Positions 37,422 through 46,265 of a stretch of DNA of 64,000 nt are shown here, one piece after another. The notes under the pieces are model-generated. The model was not told the origin of the DNA and ran no database searches. It saw only the letters and a program-made list of their open reading frames with translations. The DNA is from Verrucomicrobiaceae bacterium (GTDB lineage: Bacteria > Verrucomicrobiota > Verrucomicrobiia > Verrucomicrobiales > Verrucomicrobiaceae). Where the stretch lies: positions 1-64,000 of the forward strand of contig JAIXSY010000029.1 of the NCBI GenBank assembly GCA_027484445.1, given 5' to 3'. Every line of letters starts with the position of its first letter. Positions within the stretch are counted from its first letter, which is position 1. The translations under genes and the position numbers were made by a program.

Positions 37422-39665
37422 ATGAAACTCGAGACAATTCACATTCGGAACTTTCGAAGTATCGAATCTCTATCACTGAGTGACTGCGGAGGTTTTAATG
37501 TCCTCATCGGTAAAAACAATGCAGGCAAATCCAATATTTTGCTGGCAATCAATTTATTTTTCGAAGCAATCAAATCTGGGCAGCCGGTGCAAATTAGATC
37601 CCGACTTACAAATCAGTTTGATCACCACAATTCACGACCGCAGTCCCCCATCGAGATAACATTAGACTTCAAACTATCAGAAGGAGAGAGGGACGCGCTA
37701 ATTCAAGACATCATCTTAGATGCTGCCCACGTAAAAAATGCAGTCGAAGGAATTTCCAAAGATCTGAGGCTTGCAGCAACAGTCGCCTTCGTCTCCGATC
37801 CTCTGCCATACGCGTATGTCAAAAAGATTGCGCTTCATCAACCGAGCCTCACGGGTGAGTGCACATTAGATCCTACCGCGCGCATTTTACTCTCAGTTGA
37901 CGAAACTGCATCCCGAGAGCTGGCAGAGAAGGCGCAACAAGCTTTATCCAAGGAACATGACTCTCGGGCGGTCCGTGAAGTCAGTGATCGTTTAGAGCGA
38001 TACGGCGTAGAAGATTGGGAGCGAATGCGAATGGAAGGAGCCCGCATGCTCCGAATGGGTTACTATGAATCGACAACAGGCGCGGCAATAGCCCCTGAAA
38101 CCCAAAGAAAAGTGGATCAACTTATGCGGTCCTCTGAAACGAAAGCCGCATTCAGGGAAGCAATTGATTTGTTCTCACGGTCACTGACTCAAGAGGCCAC
38201 AGTTCTGCGGACACAGCCGTTGAGTTCCCGTGTTGAGACGATTTCAGGAAACGAAGATGAGGTTCCGGCATACGCAATTCGTATCATTGGTCGCTTGGCC
38301 GAATTGAAGATTTTGTTTCTGAAGGAGCGACGTGAACCTATCGGAGCACGTGAGGCGTCTCAGCTTCTGGACCTAAAGGTGACCAGAGGTGGCCCTGAAA
38401 AACTCCGGGCGATTCAGGAAACAGTCGAAGCGTTGCTTGGAGTCGAGATTGACGCATTCAAGGCACCCGGGAAAGGAGATGCTCCTGCCGAACTTGACGT
38501 TGATAGGTTTATTGTTCAGGTCAACGGAGCAGGTATCAGGGAGGCTCTAAGATTAATTTTAGACTATGAGTTTAGTCAGCCCAATTTCCTGTTGGTTGAG
38601 GAACCAGAGGTTCATCTACACCCTGGGCTTGAAATCAGTATGATGCGTTACCTGAAGCGCACCGGCAGTGAGTGTCAGATTTTCATCACTACACACTCAA
38701 CGAATTTTCTCGACACGGCAGAGATGCGGAATGTCTACCTTGCTTCGAAGGCTGATTCGACAAAGGTCCAGCTGATCAATCTGGCAGAGGCCGAAGACGC
38801 GGTTCCGCGTGAGTTAGGTATAAGGTTGAGTTCGCTCTTCATGTTCGATAAGCTTGTCTTTGTTGAAGGCCCGTCTGATGAAGATGTCATTCGAGAATGG
38901 GCATCGCTACTGAGCATTAATCTAGCCCAGGCTAGCGTGGGGTTTGTGCCAATGGGCGGCGTGCGTAATTTGGCACACTTTGCCGCCGACAAGACGATTT
39001 CATTTCTCACCAAGCGGAGAGTGTTGCTCTGGTTTCTACTGGACCGTGATGAGCGGGGCCAGGAGGACATTGATCGGCTCAAGAAACAACTTGGCGAACA
39101 AGCTATTCTATCGGTCCTCAAACAACGAGAGATTGAGAACTATTTAATAGTTCCAAGGGCGCTGGCCGAATTCATAAAAATGAAGCAAGAGATGTCCAGT
39201 GGAGGCTCGAAGGCACCATGCTCAGAACAATTGGTTACAGAGGCAATAGATAAGTGTGCAGAACAGATGAAAGCGGTTGCTCTCGAGAGGAGAATCGCGC
39301 AGTGGGCTTGTAGGCCGTTGTATCTCGACAGGGACACCCTACTTGACCTAAACAGTGGCAAATCCATAGAAATCAGATTGCAAACTGCGCTTGAAGACGT
39401 CTCCGCAAAGATTGCGGAGAAAATTGCAACTATTCAAGCTGTAATCCAGGAACAGACGACCGAGCTTGATCGAAATTGGGCCGCCCAGAAGGTCTCTATA
39501 TTGCCCGGCGACCAACTCCTTGACGAAGTGTGCAAGCAATTTGGCGTTCGTTTCTTTAAAGACAAAGACGCAGTGAGGCTGGCGGCTTTATTGAAGCCCG
39601 CAGAAGTCCATAACGACATCAAAACTCTCCTTGAAGACATCAAGGCAAGATCCACAAAAGTTTAA
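37422..39665 (+). CDS. OLD-family ATPase-TOPRIM nuclease
   Basis: 747 residues. SMC-like ABC ATPase: Walker A IGKNNAGKS (~28-36), signature region and Walker B LLVEEPEVHLHPG (~390), H-loop FITTHSTNFLD. A TOPRIM nuclease domain follows, with LVFVEGPSDEDV (catalytic Glu ~482) and FLLDRDERG (metal-binding Asp pair ~541). OLD nucleases act in phage defence alone (class 1) or with a helicase partner (GajB, class 2). No helicase is adjacent, so the class 1 type is likely. Its base composition is noticeably more AT-rich than the genes around it, a sign of horizontal transfer. Confidence 0.85.
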   Translation: MKLETIHIRNFRSIESLSLSDCGGFNVLIGKNNAGKSNILLAINLFFEAIKSGQPVQIRSRLTNQFDHHNSRPQSPIEITLDFKLSEGERDALIQDIILDAAHVKNAVEGISKDLRLAATVAFVSDPLPYAYVKKIALHQPSLTGECTLDPTARILLSVDETASRELAEKAQQALSKEHDSRAVREVSDRLERYGVEDWERMRMEGARMLRMGYYESTTGAAIAPETQRKVDQLMRSSETKAAFREAIDLFSRSLTQEATVLRTQPLSSRVETISGNEDEVPAYAIRIIGRLAELKILFLKERREPIGAREASQLLDLKVTRGGPEKLRAIQETVEALLGVEIDAFKAPGKGDAPAELDVDRFIVQVNGAGIREALRLILDYEFSQPNFLLVEEPEVHLHPGLEISMMRYLKRTGSECQIFITTHSTNFLDTAEMRNVYLASKADSTKVQLINLAEAEDAVPRELGIRLSSLFMFDKLVFVEGPSDEDVIREWASLLSINLAQASVGFVPMGGVRNLAHFAADKTISFLTKRRVLLWFLLDRDERGQEDIDRLKKQLGEQAILSVLKQREIENYLIVPRALAEFIKMKQEMSSGGSKAPCSEQLVTEAIDKCAEQMKAVALERRIAQWACRPLYLDRDTLLDLNSGKSIEIRLQTALEDVSAKIAEKIATIQAVIQEQTTELDRNWAAQKVSILPGDQLLDEVCKQFGVRFFKDKDAVRLAALLKPAEVHNDIKTLLEDIKARSTKV

Positions 39666-39710
39666 CGGAAATGAAAACAGGATAAGGGTGCAAAACTCTG
39701 ACAGACACAC

Positions 39711-40025
39711 CTCGGCGTCGTTCCAGCCACGCGCGGTGGTTCCATCCGGTTCCCGAAAGACGCCCCTCAAGCGATCCAGGTCGAGCCCTGCTGCCCAGCC
39801 GCTGGGGAGCCTCGGTGGAACCGCCTCCCGTTCGCGACCCTGCTTACCCCCGAGTTCGAGCCCAAGAATCCTCCTCTTCCTCCCGGGATCAAACCTCCTT
39901 CCACCACGGAAGACACGGAGGGTTCCCAAGCCGTGCCACACCGCAGAGATTAGAAAACCGCAGAGAATACCTTCAGAGTGCTGACTCTGCGGTTTTCTAG
40001 ACTCTTGCGGTGTTTCCTTCTGGCT
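39711..40025. repeat. Interspersed repeat element, copy A, with long hairpin
   Basis: Non-coding, about 315 bp. The left part (39711-39863) has landmarks TCGTTCCAGCC, TTCCCGAAAGACGC, CAAGCGATCCAGG and CCCGAGTTCGAGCCC, shared with copies B and C. The right part is a near-perfect 27-bp hairpin: arms 39939-39965 and 39985-40012, both built on CACCGCAGAG. This fills most of the gap between the OLD gene and the nucleotidyltransferase pair. Confidence 0.85.
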
Positions 40026-40092
40026 TTCGACGCCGCATTTGCACCCAAGTGACGGGTTGAAGAACGGCGAACGGCTGTCTAAACTCGCCGCC

Positions 40093-40323
40093 ATGATCAG
40101 CGCGGAAGAACTGGTGGGCGAGGAGTGGGCCGAATGGTATCGGCTGACTCCGGCTCAACGCTGGACGGAGACCTCGCGTCTCTGGCAGACTTATCTTGCA
40201 CTTGGAGGCTCCCTTGATCCCGAACCCGATACGCAAAGTCCTTTCTTCGATGCGCGAGCACCAGGTCCAGTGCCTGCTCATGGGCGGCCAGGCTTGCGTG
40301 TTGTACGGCGCAGCGGAGTTTAG
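40093..40323 (+). CDS. Small protein overlapping a nucleotidyltransferase gene
   Basis: 76 residues from the ATG at 40093 (MISAEELVGEEWAEWYRLTP). Trp-rich helical N-terminus (RLWQTYLALGG), then SLDPEPDTQSPFF. It overlaps the downstream nucleotidyltransferase gene by more than 100 bp in another frame, so the pair must be co-regulated. The arrangement resembles small antitoxin-like genes linked to MNT/AbiE-type nucleotidyltransferases, but I do not recognise the family. Confidence 0.55.
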   Translation: MISAEELVGEEWAEWYRLTPAQRWTETSRLWQTYLALGGSLDPEPDTQSPFFDARAPGPVPAHGRPGLRVVRRSGV

Positions 40324-40954
40324 CCGCGACACCGATTTGGCGATTCTCGCCAGCGAGGAAAACGCCGAACGGCTCACGAAGGCCATGCAAGCCCTCGAAG
40401 CCGAGGTCATCGCCGTGCCGCCTTTTCTGCTCCAGCATCTCGAAGCGGGTCATGCCGTGCATTTTCGCTGCCGCCATCCCGAAGCCGCTGGCATGAGGGT
40501 GGACGTGATGTCCCGCATGAGGGGCGTGACAGACTTTCCCACGCTCTGGGAGCGGCGCACCACGCTGGTGATGGACGACGGCACGCTTTGCGATCTCCTT
40601 TCTTTGGGCGACCTCGTGCAGGCCAAGAAAACCCAGCGCGACAAGGACTGGCCGATGATCCGCCGACTGGTGGAAGCCAACTACTTTGCCAATCAGGCCG
40701 ATCCGAGCCCAGAGCAGCTCGTCTTCTGGTTCCAAGAACTCCGCACACCTGAGCTGCTGCGCGATCTCGCCCAGACGCATCCCGCTATCGCCAAGGACGC
40801 CGTCCCATCCCGTGCCTTGATCCAACACGCGATCTCCGATGATGTCCCTGCGCTCACGGCGTCGCTAGAAGATGAAGAGCGCCTGGAACGCCTCAACGAC
40901 AAGGCTTACTGGCAACCTCTGAAGCAAGAGTTGGAGCGTCTTCGACGGCAGTAA
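40214..40954 (+). CDS. Nucleotidyltransferase-fold protein (AbiEii/MNT-like)
   Basis: About 246 residues. The start is uncertain: TTG at 40214 keeps the expected first helix (IRKVLSSMREHQVQCL), ATG at 40250 would begin at MREHQ, and TTG at 40196 is also open. LLMGGQACVLYGAAEFSRDTDLAIL is the nucleotidyltransferase core: GG motif, then the metal-binding D-x-D in DTDLAI. Such proteins occur as toxins or toxin neutralisers in abortive-infection systems, and this one follows a small overlapping partner. Substrate and activity unknown. Confidence 0.7.
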   Translation: MIPNPIRKVLSSMREHQVQCLLMGGQACVLYGAAEFSRDTDLAILASEENAERLTKAMQALEAEVIAVPPFLLQHLEAGHAVHFRCRHPEAAGMRVDVMSRMRGVTDFPTLWERRTTLVMDDGTLCDLLSLGDLVQAKKTQRDKDWPMIRRLVEANYFANQADPSPEQLVFWFQELRTPELLRDLAQTHPAIAKDAVPSRALIQHAISDDVPALTASLEDEERLERLNDKAYWQPLKQELERLRRQ

Positions 40955-40984
40955 GGGCGAAGTGTCAGAATCTGGCCAACTCAT

Positions 40985-41245
40985 CTCAGCGTCGTTCCAG
41001 CCTCTCGCGGTGGTTCTCTCCGGTTCCCGAAAGACGCTCCTCAAGCGATCCAGGACGAGCCCCGCTGGCCAGCCGCTGGGGAGCCTCGGCGGAACCGCCT
41101 CCCGTTCGCGAACCTGCTTCCCCCCGAGTTCGAGCCCGGTCGCCCAAGCCGTAAAACACCGCCAGAGAGGAGAAGACCGCAGAGATGAACTTCTGAGGCT
41201 TTCTCTGCGGTCTCCTCAACTCTGCGGTGCTTCCTTCTGGAGTTG
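40985..41245. repeat. Interspersed repeat element, copy B, with long hairpin
   Basis: Same architecture as copy A. The left block (40985-41140) keeps CGTTCCAGCC, TTCCCGAAAGACGC, GCCAGCCGCTGGGGAGCCTC and the CGAGTTCGAGCCCG end. The hairpin has arms 41157-41184 and 41203-41229, again with CACCGC...CAGAG. Copies A and B differ at many positions but keep the pairing through compensating changes. Non-coding. Confidence 0.85.
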
Positions 41246-41464
41246 CACTGCGTCACCGCATCCATGGAAAAGCCTTTAGCCCGCCATGTTCAGTGAACGG
41301 GCCCGATCCAATCGACAAAAGAATGGGGACAGAAGAATGGCTCAATTCTATTGTACCCTTTCTCCTGTCGAAGGGGTCTTCTTCCGGGCAAGTGGGATGC
41401 TACGGCACATGATTTCTCGGGACTGCCAGTTGCTTCATCGCTCGTGGTGGGGGTAGATTTCTGA
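41246..41464. other. Non-coding gap with a weak inverted repeat
   Basis: No gene is supported. An imperfect repeat pairs GGACAGAAGA (41327-41336) with TCTCCTGTCG (41361-41370). It resembles remains of a mobile or REP-type element but is too degenerate to name. Confidence 0.3.
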
Positions 41465-42016
41465 ATGAAAGCAGCCATCGCCGCGTCGCCCTTGCCTGAA
41501 GGTTTGTCCGTGGAGCGCCTCGGGGCTACCACCCTCCTTTCGATCCGTTGGCGGAACATGGCTTCTTGGGCCTTGCTGCCGTTGGGGTTGGTGGCGGCGG
41601 CGATCCCGGTGGGCTTGTTTTTGAAACTGCGGGAGTTGCCGTGGAATGATCCGATTCAACTGCTGGTGGTGGTGTTTGGCATCGTGGGCCTGATTTTCTC
41701 CTACCTCGTGATCCGGCGACTGATCAATGTGACGCGGCTGGAGGTCACGCCTGAGCGCCTCTGCATCCGCCACGGCCCGGTGCCTTGGCGGAGGCCCTCC
41801 GAGGTCGCCACAGACAAGATTCTCAAGGTCGAGGTGCGCCCCTACCAATGGCGCTACGATGGTGGCGTGGCGACGCACTACCATGTCTGGGCGGTGCATG
41901 AAGAGGGTCACGAAACCTGCCTTTTGGAGCGAGACACGACCAAAGACCAAGCCAACCGTGTGCGAGATGAAATCCACCACGTGCTGGAGGCCAGAGTGGC
42001 GCAGAAACGGGGCTAG
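41465..42016 (+). CDS. Hypothetical membrane protein (PH-like domain)
   Basis: 183 residues with two closely spaced membrane helices (~34-54 and ~65-85) and a C-terminal basic/aromatic domain (LEVTPERLCIRHGPVPWRR). The arrangement of two helices followed by a small beta-rich domain recalls bacterial PH-like membrane proteins of unknown function. It begins 220 bp after repeat copy B and is followed by convergent tfoX-C. Confidence 0.6.
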   Translation: MKAAIAASPLPEGLSVERLGATTLLSIRWRNMASWALLPLGLVAAAIPVGLFLKLRELPWNDPIQLLVVVFGIVGLIFSYLVIRRLINVTRLEVTPERLCIRHGPVPWRRPSEVATDKILKVEVRPYQWRYDGGVATHYHVWAVHEEGHETCLLERDTTKDQANRVRDEIHHVLEARVAQKRG

Positions 42017-42129
42017 GCTGTTGCTGGCCGCTCATCGTTGAAAGCTTTCCTGCAGGATGTCGCAGTTTCTGTGACAGCCTGCTGAATGGCGGAAGAATGC
42101 TGGCAGGAGAAGTGGACCAAGGTTTGGCT

Positions 42130-42423
42130 TCAAAGTCCAGCTTCGGTTTCGAGTTCACGCTTTTGACAGCGGGACAGCTTGAGGCAATCCAGGTCCATCA
42201 CGGCTCCTCCAAGGGCGTAGAGCAGCATCCGATGCGGACGCACGATGTCTCGGCTGACCAGCTCCCGATAGGCTGTCGCAGCTCCCACGCGGCGCAGATC
42301 TTCCGCTGTGTGGATGCCGATTTGGGCCAGCCATTCAGCGCAGCGCGGCCCCATGTTTCGCAGCGTGGTGACGGGCTGCGATCCCTCTGGCTTTTCAGTT
42401 TTTCTTTGGCTCTTGGACGGCAT
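42130..42423 (-). CDS. TfoX C-terminal domain protein
   Basis: 97 residues. LRNMGPRCAEWLAQIGIHTAEDLRRVGA then LLYALGGAVMDLD is the TfoX/Sxy C-terminal helical domain, which resembles DNA-binding helix-hairpin-helix proteins. The N-terminal TfoX domain is absent, a common single-domain form. Sxy/TfoX activates competence genes in gammaproteobacteria; a role here is uncertain. Confidence 0.85.
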   Translation of the reverse strand: MPSKSQRKTEKPEGSQPVTTLRNMGPRCAEWLAQIGIHTAEDLRRVGAATAYRELVSRDIVRPHRMLLYALGGAVMDLDCLKLSRCQKRELETEAGL

Positions 42424-42561
42424 CAGAAGGTGGGTGGCGGGGTCACGAGCATGAAACCATGGAACTTGGGCTTTTTTGGGATCTTGCGAGCAGAATCGAC
42501 CCAGCTCTAGGTGAGAATGGATCCTCGCTTGCGTCTGGGAAAGGGGAGTGGGGCACTCACC

Positions 42562-42668
42562 ACCTCGGCTTCGTTCCAGCCACTCGCGGTGCTTCCCTCC
42601 GGTTCCCGAAAGACGCCCCTCAAGCGATCCAGGTCGAGCCCTCTGCTTTCCCTGAGTTTGAGCCGGGC
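42562..42668. repeat. Interspersed repeat element, copy C (internally deleted)
   Basis: Contains the left block of copies A and B (TTCGTTCCAGCCACTCGCGG, TTCCCGAAAGACGC, CAAGCGATCCAGGTCGAGCC). It jumps from GAGCCCT directly to the final GAGTTTGAGCCGGG, losing about 50 bp from the middle, and has no hairpin part. A truncated copy is expected of a dispersing element. The gap from 42424 to 42986 has no gene. Confidence 0.8.
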
Positions 42669-42800
42669 TTCCTCTCGAAACAAGGCCTGCTATGCCCGAC
42701 GTGGTCGAAGCGCTGATGGGATGCTAACCAGCCGCTGATCCAATCCTTCTGACATCAGCATCATTTCAGCGTGACATGATCGATTTGTTTCTGCTGCGAT

Positions 42801-42872
42801 CTGCGGAATGCATGAACCTGAATTCCGCAGTTCACGCGGCAGGAATGCCCCGGTTCCTGAGAACTGCGGAAT
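42801..42872. other. Competing inverted repeats downstream of the methyltransferase gene
   Basis: CTGCGGAAT (42801-42809), ATTCCGCAGTTC (42822-42833) and GAACTGCGGAAT (42861-42872) share complementarity, so the middle element can pair with either neighbour. Within the longer hairpin, CAGGAA and TTCCTG extend the stem. It lies about 115 bp beyond the methyltransferase stop and may be a terminator or a REP-like sequence. Confidence 0.4.
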
Positions 42873-42986
42873 CCATGAAACCAACGAGAAAGGTTCCAAG
42901 CCTGCCATGGAGGGGCTTTGTTTTTCGCGGAGTTCTGGGGATTTAATCCGCTGTGGAGGTGCCTCAAGGCAGGGCTTTGCCGGAGA

Positions 42987-43994
42987 TCAGGGTTTGTGGC
43001 CGATGACCATGGCATCAGGGCCGATGAGGTGCTCCACGCGGCAATCCTGGAAGCCGACCTGCTGCATCCAGCCGATGCAATCGGCACCGGTGTAGTCAAA
43101 ACCGCCTGGGGTTTCGATGAGCATGTTCAAGCTCATGAGCAGGCCAAAGGCATTTTGGCGACGGTCATCGTCGATGAGCGAATCATAGACGACCACCGCT
43201 CCGCCTGAGGGCAGGGCGGCGTAGGCTTTGCGCAGCAGCATGAGCTTGGTCTCGAGATCCCAGTCGTGCAGGATATGGCCAAAGAGCAGGACATCAGCCT
43301 GCGGTAGATCCTCAGTGAAAAAGCTGCCGCCCTCAAAGCGGACGCGGGCGCTCAGCTGATGACTGGCGATGTATTCCTGAAAAATGGGGTCGACCGCAGG
43401 CAGGTCAAAGCCGAGCCCGCTGAGGTGCGGATGGGCGAGGGCGATCTGGGTGACGAGGTCTCCCTGCGCGGTGCCGATGTCTGCGCAGGAGCGGTAGCGC
43501 GCCCAGGGGAACTGGCGGGCAATGGCGAGGTTCGCCCCGCGGCTGACGCCAGACATGGCGCGCAGGAATTCGCGCAGTTTCGCCGGGTCGCCGTAGATGG
43601 CCTGAAAGGGATCGAGTCCACCTTTGGATTCGTTTTGCGATTCGCCGGTGCGGACGGCTTCGGTCAGGCTGCCCCAGTAGCGGTAGAGGCGGCTGTTGGC
43701 CATCTCTAGGATGCCGCCGATGTAGCTGGGTTTGGTTTTGTCCAGGAAGAAATCGGTCTCAGCCGTGTTGCGGTAGAGGCCGTCCTGCCGCTGCAAAAAG
43801 CCGAGGGCGACGAGCGCATCGAGATAATCGCGTGCTCCACGAGGGTGAAGATTCAGACGCTGCTGGAGTTCCTCCAGGGTGCCGGGGGAGCGGGCCAAGT
43901 GGGTGAAAAGCTCGATCTCCACGGCGCTGAGCAGGGTCTTTGACTGCCAGAAAGCGAGGCCGGTTTGCAAAAGATGATCGGGGCGCAGGTCCAT
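42987..43994 (-). CDS. SAM-dependent O-methyltransferase
   Basis: 335 residues from the ATG at 43992-43994 ([19 protein letters not shown]). A GTG at 44093 overlaps the upstream gene's stop as GTGA and would add 33 residues, so the longer form cannot be excluded. An N-terminal winged-helix dimerisation domain (residues ~25-85) precedes the Rossmann methyltransferase (motif [15 protein letters not shown], then FGHILHDWD). This layout is typical of small-molecule O-methyltransferases (hydroxyneurosporene/acetylserotonin type). Substrate unknown. Same strand and probably same operon as the hydroxyacid oxidase. Confidence 0.83.
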   Translation of the reverse strand: MDLRPDHLLQTGLAFWQSKTLLSAVEIELFTHLARSPGTLEELQQRLNLHPRGARDYLDALVALGFLQRQDGLYRNTAETDFFLDKTKPSYIGGILEMANSRLYRYWGSLTEAVRTGESQNESKGGLDPFQAIYGDPAKLREFLRAMSGVSRGANLAIARQFPWARYRSCADIGTAQGDLVTQIALAHPHLSGLGFDLPAVDPIFQEYIASHQLSARVRFEGGSFFTEDLPQADVLLFGHILHDWDLETKLMLLRKAYAALPSGGAVVVYDSLIDDDRRQNAFGLLMSLNMLIETPGGFDYTGADCIGWMQQVGFQDCRVEHLIGPDAMVIGHKP

Positions 43995-44089
43995 GGGCAG
44001 GATTAGGTCGCACTGGCCAGAGGTGCAAGAGGCGCTGCGGGCCTGAGTGGTGTCCTGTTGGGTAGCAAGGATACCCTTTGGGGCTTCGA

Positions 44090-45268
44090 TCACTTGGGCA
44101 GCAGATGTCGGGGCAGGTCGGACACACGTTCGCAGCCGATCTGCTGCATGACCTGCTGGAGCTGACGCTTGAGCATGATCAGGGTGTGGTCGCCGCCACG
44201 GTCGCCGAGTGCGCCGACGCCATACATGAAACTGCGCCCCAGGAAGACGAACTTGGCTCCGGAGGCCAGGGCGCAGGCGATGTCTGGCCCGCTGCGCACG
44301 CCGCTGTCGAGCATGAGGGTGGTGCGGTTGCCAAACTCACGCTGGAGGGTGCTGAGGGAACGAATCGTGGAGTCGCCTGCATCGAGCTGGCGACCGCCGT
44401 GGTTGGAGACGATGAGGCCATCGGCACCGAGCTGAAGCGCGAGCTCGGCATCCTCTGGGGTGACGATGCCTTTCACCACGAGCTTGCCGGGCCAGCGGTC
44501 ACGGATCTGGCGAATTCGGTCAGTGCTCAGTCGGCCCGAGAAGGTCTTGTTCATGAATAGGCCCAGGTGCTTCATGTTCAGGCCCTTGGGGATGTAGGGC
44601 TTCATGGTCTGAAACTCGGGCGCTCCGGCGCTGAGCTGACCCAGGCACCAGCGGGGGCGGGTCATCATTTGCAGCACATTGCGCAGGGACATGCGGGGCG
44701 GGATGGACAGGCCATTGCGGATTTCTTTGGGCCGGTAGGCAAAGGTGGGGGTGTCCGCCAGGATGACGAGCACGGGGAAGCCGGCTTTTTGTGCCCGCTC
44801 CAGCAGTTTGTCGCGCAGTTCAGTCTCGGCAGGGTGGTAGAGCTGGAACCAGGCCTGGCCCTGGGTGATCTCGGCCACAGTCTCGATGCTGGCGGTGGCC
44901 ACGGTGCTGAGGATGAAGGGCACCTGGTGCTGATGCGCCGCGCGGGCCAAGATCTGGGTGGCCCTTGGCCAGATGAGGCCCTGGAGCCCGATGGGGGCTA
45001 CGCCAAAGGGGGCAGCGTAGCTTTGCCCCAAGAGTTCGGTCTTCAGCTCTGCTCCAGCGTAGTCGCGCAGGTACCAGGGGTTCAGGCGCACCTCGCGGAT
45101 TTCTTCGGTGTTGCGGCGCAGATTGATCTCTGAGAAGCAGCCGCCCTCCAGGTATTCGAAGGCAAAACGAGGCACCCGGCGACGGGCCTTTTCCCGCAAG
45201 TGCTCCACGGACGGATATTCGGAGTGAAAGGCGCAGGTGTCTGGCTCGGGAGAAGGTCGGGCGCTCAT
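44090..45268 (-). CDS. FMN-dependent alpha-hydroxyacid oxidase/dehydrogenase
   Basis: 392 residues from the ATG at 45266-45268; the frame extends 15 codons upstream without conserved content. Family (beta/alpha)8 flavoprotein features: [33 protein letters not shown] (Lys binding FMN), [12 protein letters not shown] (catalytic His/Arg), [11 protein letters not shown]. Oxidises lactate, glycolate or a related 2-hydroxy acid. The LldD versus glycolate oxidase choice is not determined from sequence, so no symbol is given. Confidence 0.9.
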   Translation of the reverse strand: MSARPSPEPDTCAFHSEYPSVEHLREKARRRVPRFAFEYLEGGCFSEINLRRNTEEIREVRLNPWYLRDYAGAELKTELLGQSYAAPFGVAPIGLQGLIWPRATQILARAAHQHQVPFILSTVATASIETVAEITQGQAWFQLYHPAETELRDKLLERAQKAGFPVLVILADTPTFAYRPKEIRNGLSIPPRMSLRNVLQMMTRPRWCLGQLSAGAPEFQTMKPYIPKGLNMKHLGLFMNKTFSGRLSTDRIRQIRDRWPGKLVVKGIVTPEDAELALQLGADGLIVSNHGGRQLDAGDSTIRSLSTLQREFGNRTTLMLDSGVRSGPDIACALASGAKFVFLGRSFMYGVGALGDRGGDHTLIMLKRQLQQVMQQIGCERVSDLPRHLLPK

Positions 45269-45341
45269 GCAGATGGGGCGGAGAAGGGGAGGAGTCGTGT
45301 TCCGGCGTGGCATCTTTCAGACAAACCGGCGCGGTGAAGCA

Positions 45342-46061
45342 TCAGGCCGTCCAGACGCCGAGCTTTTCCAGTTGCCGTGTGGCAGCCCCGGCCCAGTCCC
45401 GATTTGCCGCTGGGCTAGCCGGGCTGGGGTGCAGGATGCGACCGACCTGAAAGGTGCCCGCCAGGGTCTCGCGTGCCCGCAGCGCGCAGGCCTCGGCAAA
45501 GGCACCCACCCCAATGACCCACTCTGGCTTTAGGGTGGTGATGACGGCGCGCAGGTGGGCATCGCAGATGGCCTCCAGGGTTTGGGTCTCGTTCGCAGGC
45601 AGCTTGTCCGGGGTGCGATTGCGGCCACTGTCTTCCATGAAGACGAGTGGGCAGTAGTTGGCGACGAAATGATCCTGAAAGAAGGCTTGCGGGGTGCCAA
45701 AGCGCTGGGCAAAAAGGCCCCAAAGCCGCCGCCCGCTGACCTCGGACTGCGGGCAGTCAAAGCCAAGAACGCGGCGCTTGGGGTGCTCGTGCTCAGGTTG
45801 GCCCACAGGCTCGCAGATGCCCATCCAGTCCCGCACCGCAGCAATCTCCCCAAAGGGCACACCCGTCTGAGTCATGCCAAAGGGGCCGGGGTTCATGCCG
45901 AGGAAGACGACCTTCTTTTCTGACCTGCCGTAGCGCTGGAGGTAGGCATGATGCGGCTGCCACGCATAGTCGAGCGGCTGGTACACGAAGGACGTAGGTG
46001 CACTGAAGCGGAGTGGGCGCAGGTCCTGGCGAAGCTGCTGGGCGGCGGAGATCAGAGACAT
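45342..46061 (-). CDS. SMUG1-type uracil-DNA glycosylase
   Basis: 239 residues from the ATG at 46059-46061; an open frame continues 133 codons upstream but would run antisense into the argB region and shows nothing conserved. FLGMNPGPFGMTQTGVPFGE is the SMUG1 active-site motif, and RILHPSPASPAANRDW the second active-site loop with His. It removes uracil and oxidised pyrimidines from DNA. Divergent from argB. Confidence 0.9.
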   Translation of the reverse strand: MSLISAAQQLRQDLRPLRFSAPTSFVYQPLDYAWQPHHAYLQRYGRSEKKVVFLGMNPGPFGMTQTGVPFGEIAAVRDWMGICEPVGQPEHEHPKRRVLGFDCPQSEVSGRRLWGLFAQRFGTPQAFFQDHFVANYCPLVFMEDSGRNRTPDKLPANETQTLEAICDAHLRAVITTLKPEWVIGVGAFAEACALRARETLAGTFQVGRILHPSPASPAANRDWAGAATRQLEKLGVWTA

Positions 46062-46265
46062 TAGGGAAGGGGAGGCGTGGAGCCGCGCCACCATGCCGGG
46101 CGAGCTCCTGCGGGCAAATGCTGAATCCAAGGGATGGCTAGGCGCTGTGGGGCTCTTTGGCCACCCACCCATGGCAAATGCAGCGTGAGGTGAGGCCGAT
46201 CCTTGACGCCCTTGCGAGGCCGGTGTCTTCCCTTGGTTCTTGCTGTCACCCTTTTCCACGAACTC

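Noticed and set aside
39711..40094. Reverse-strand open frame across repeat copy A
   Set aside because: The same region in copies B and C gives different frames with stops and changes, so it is a non-coding repeat.
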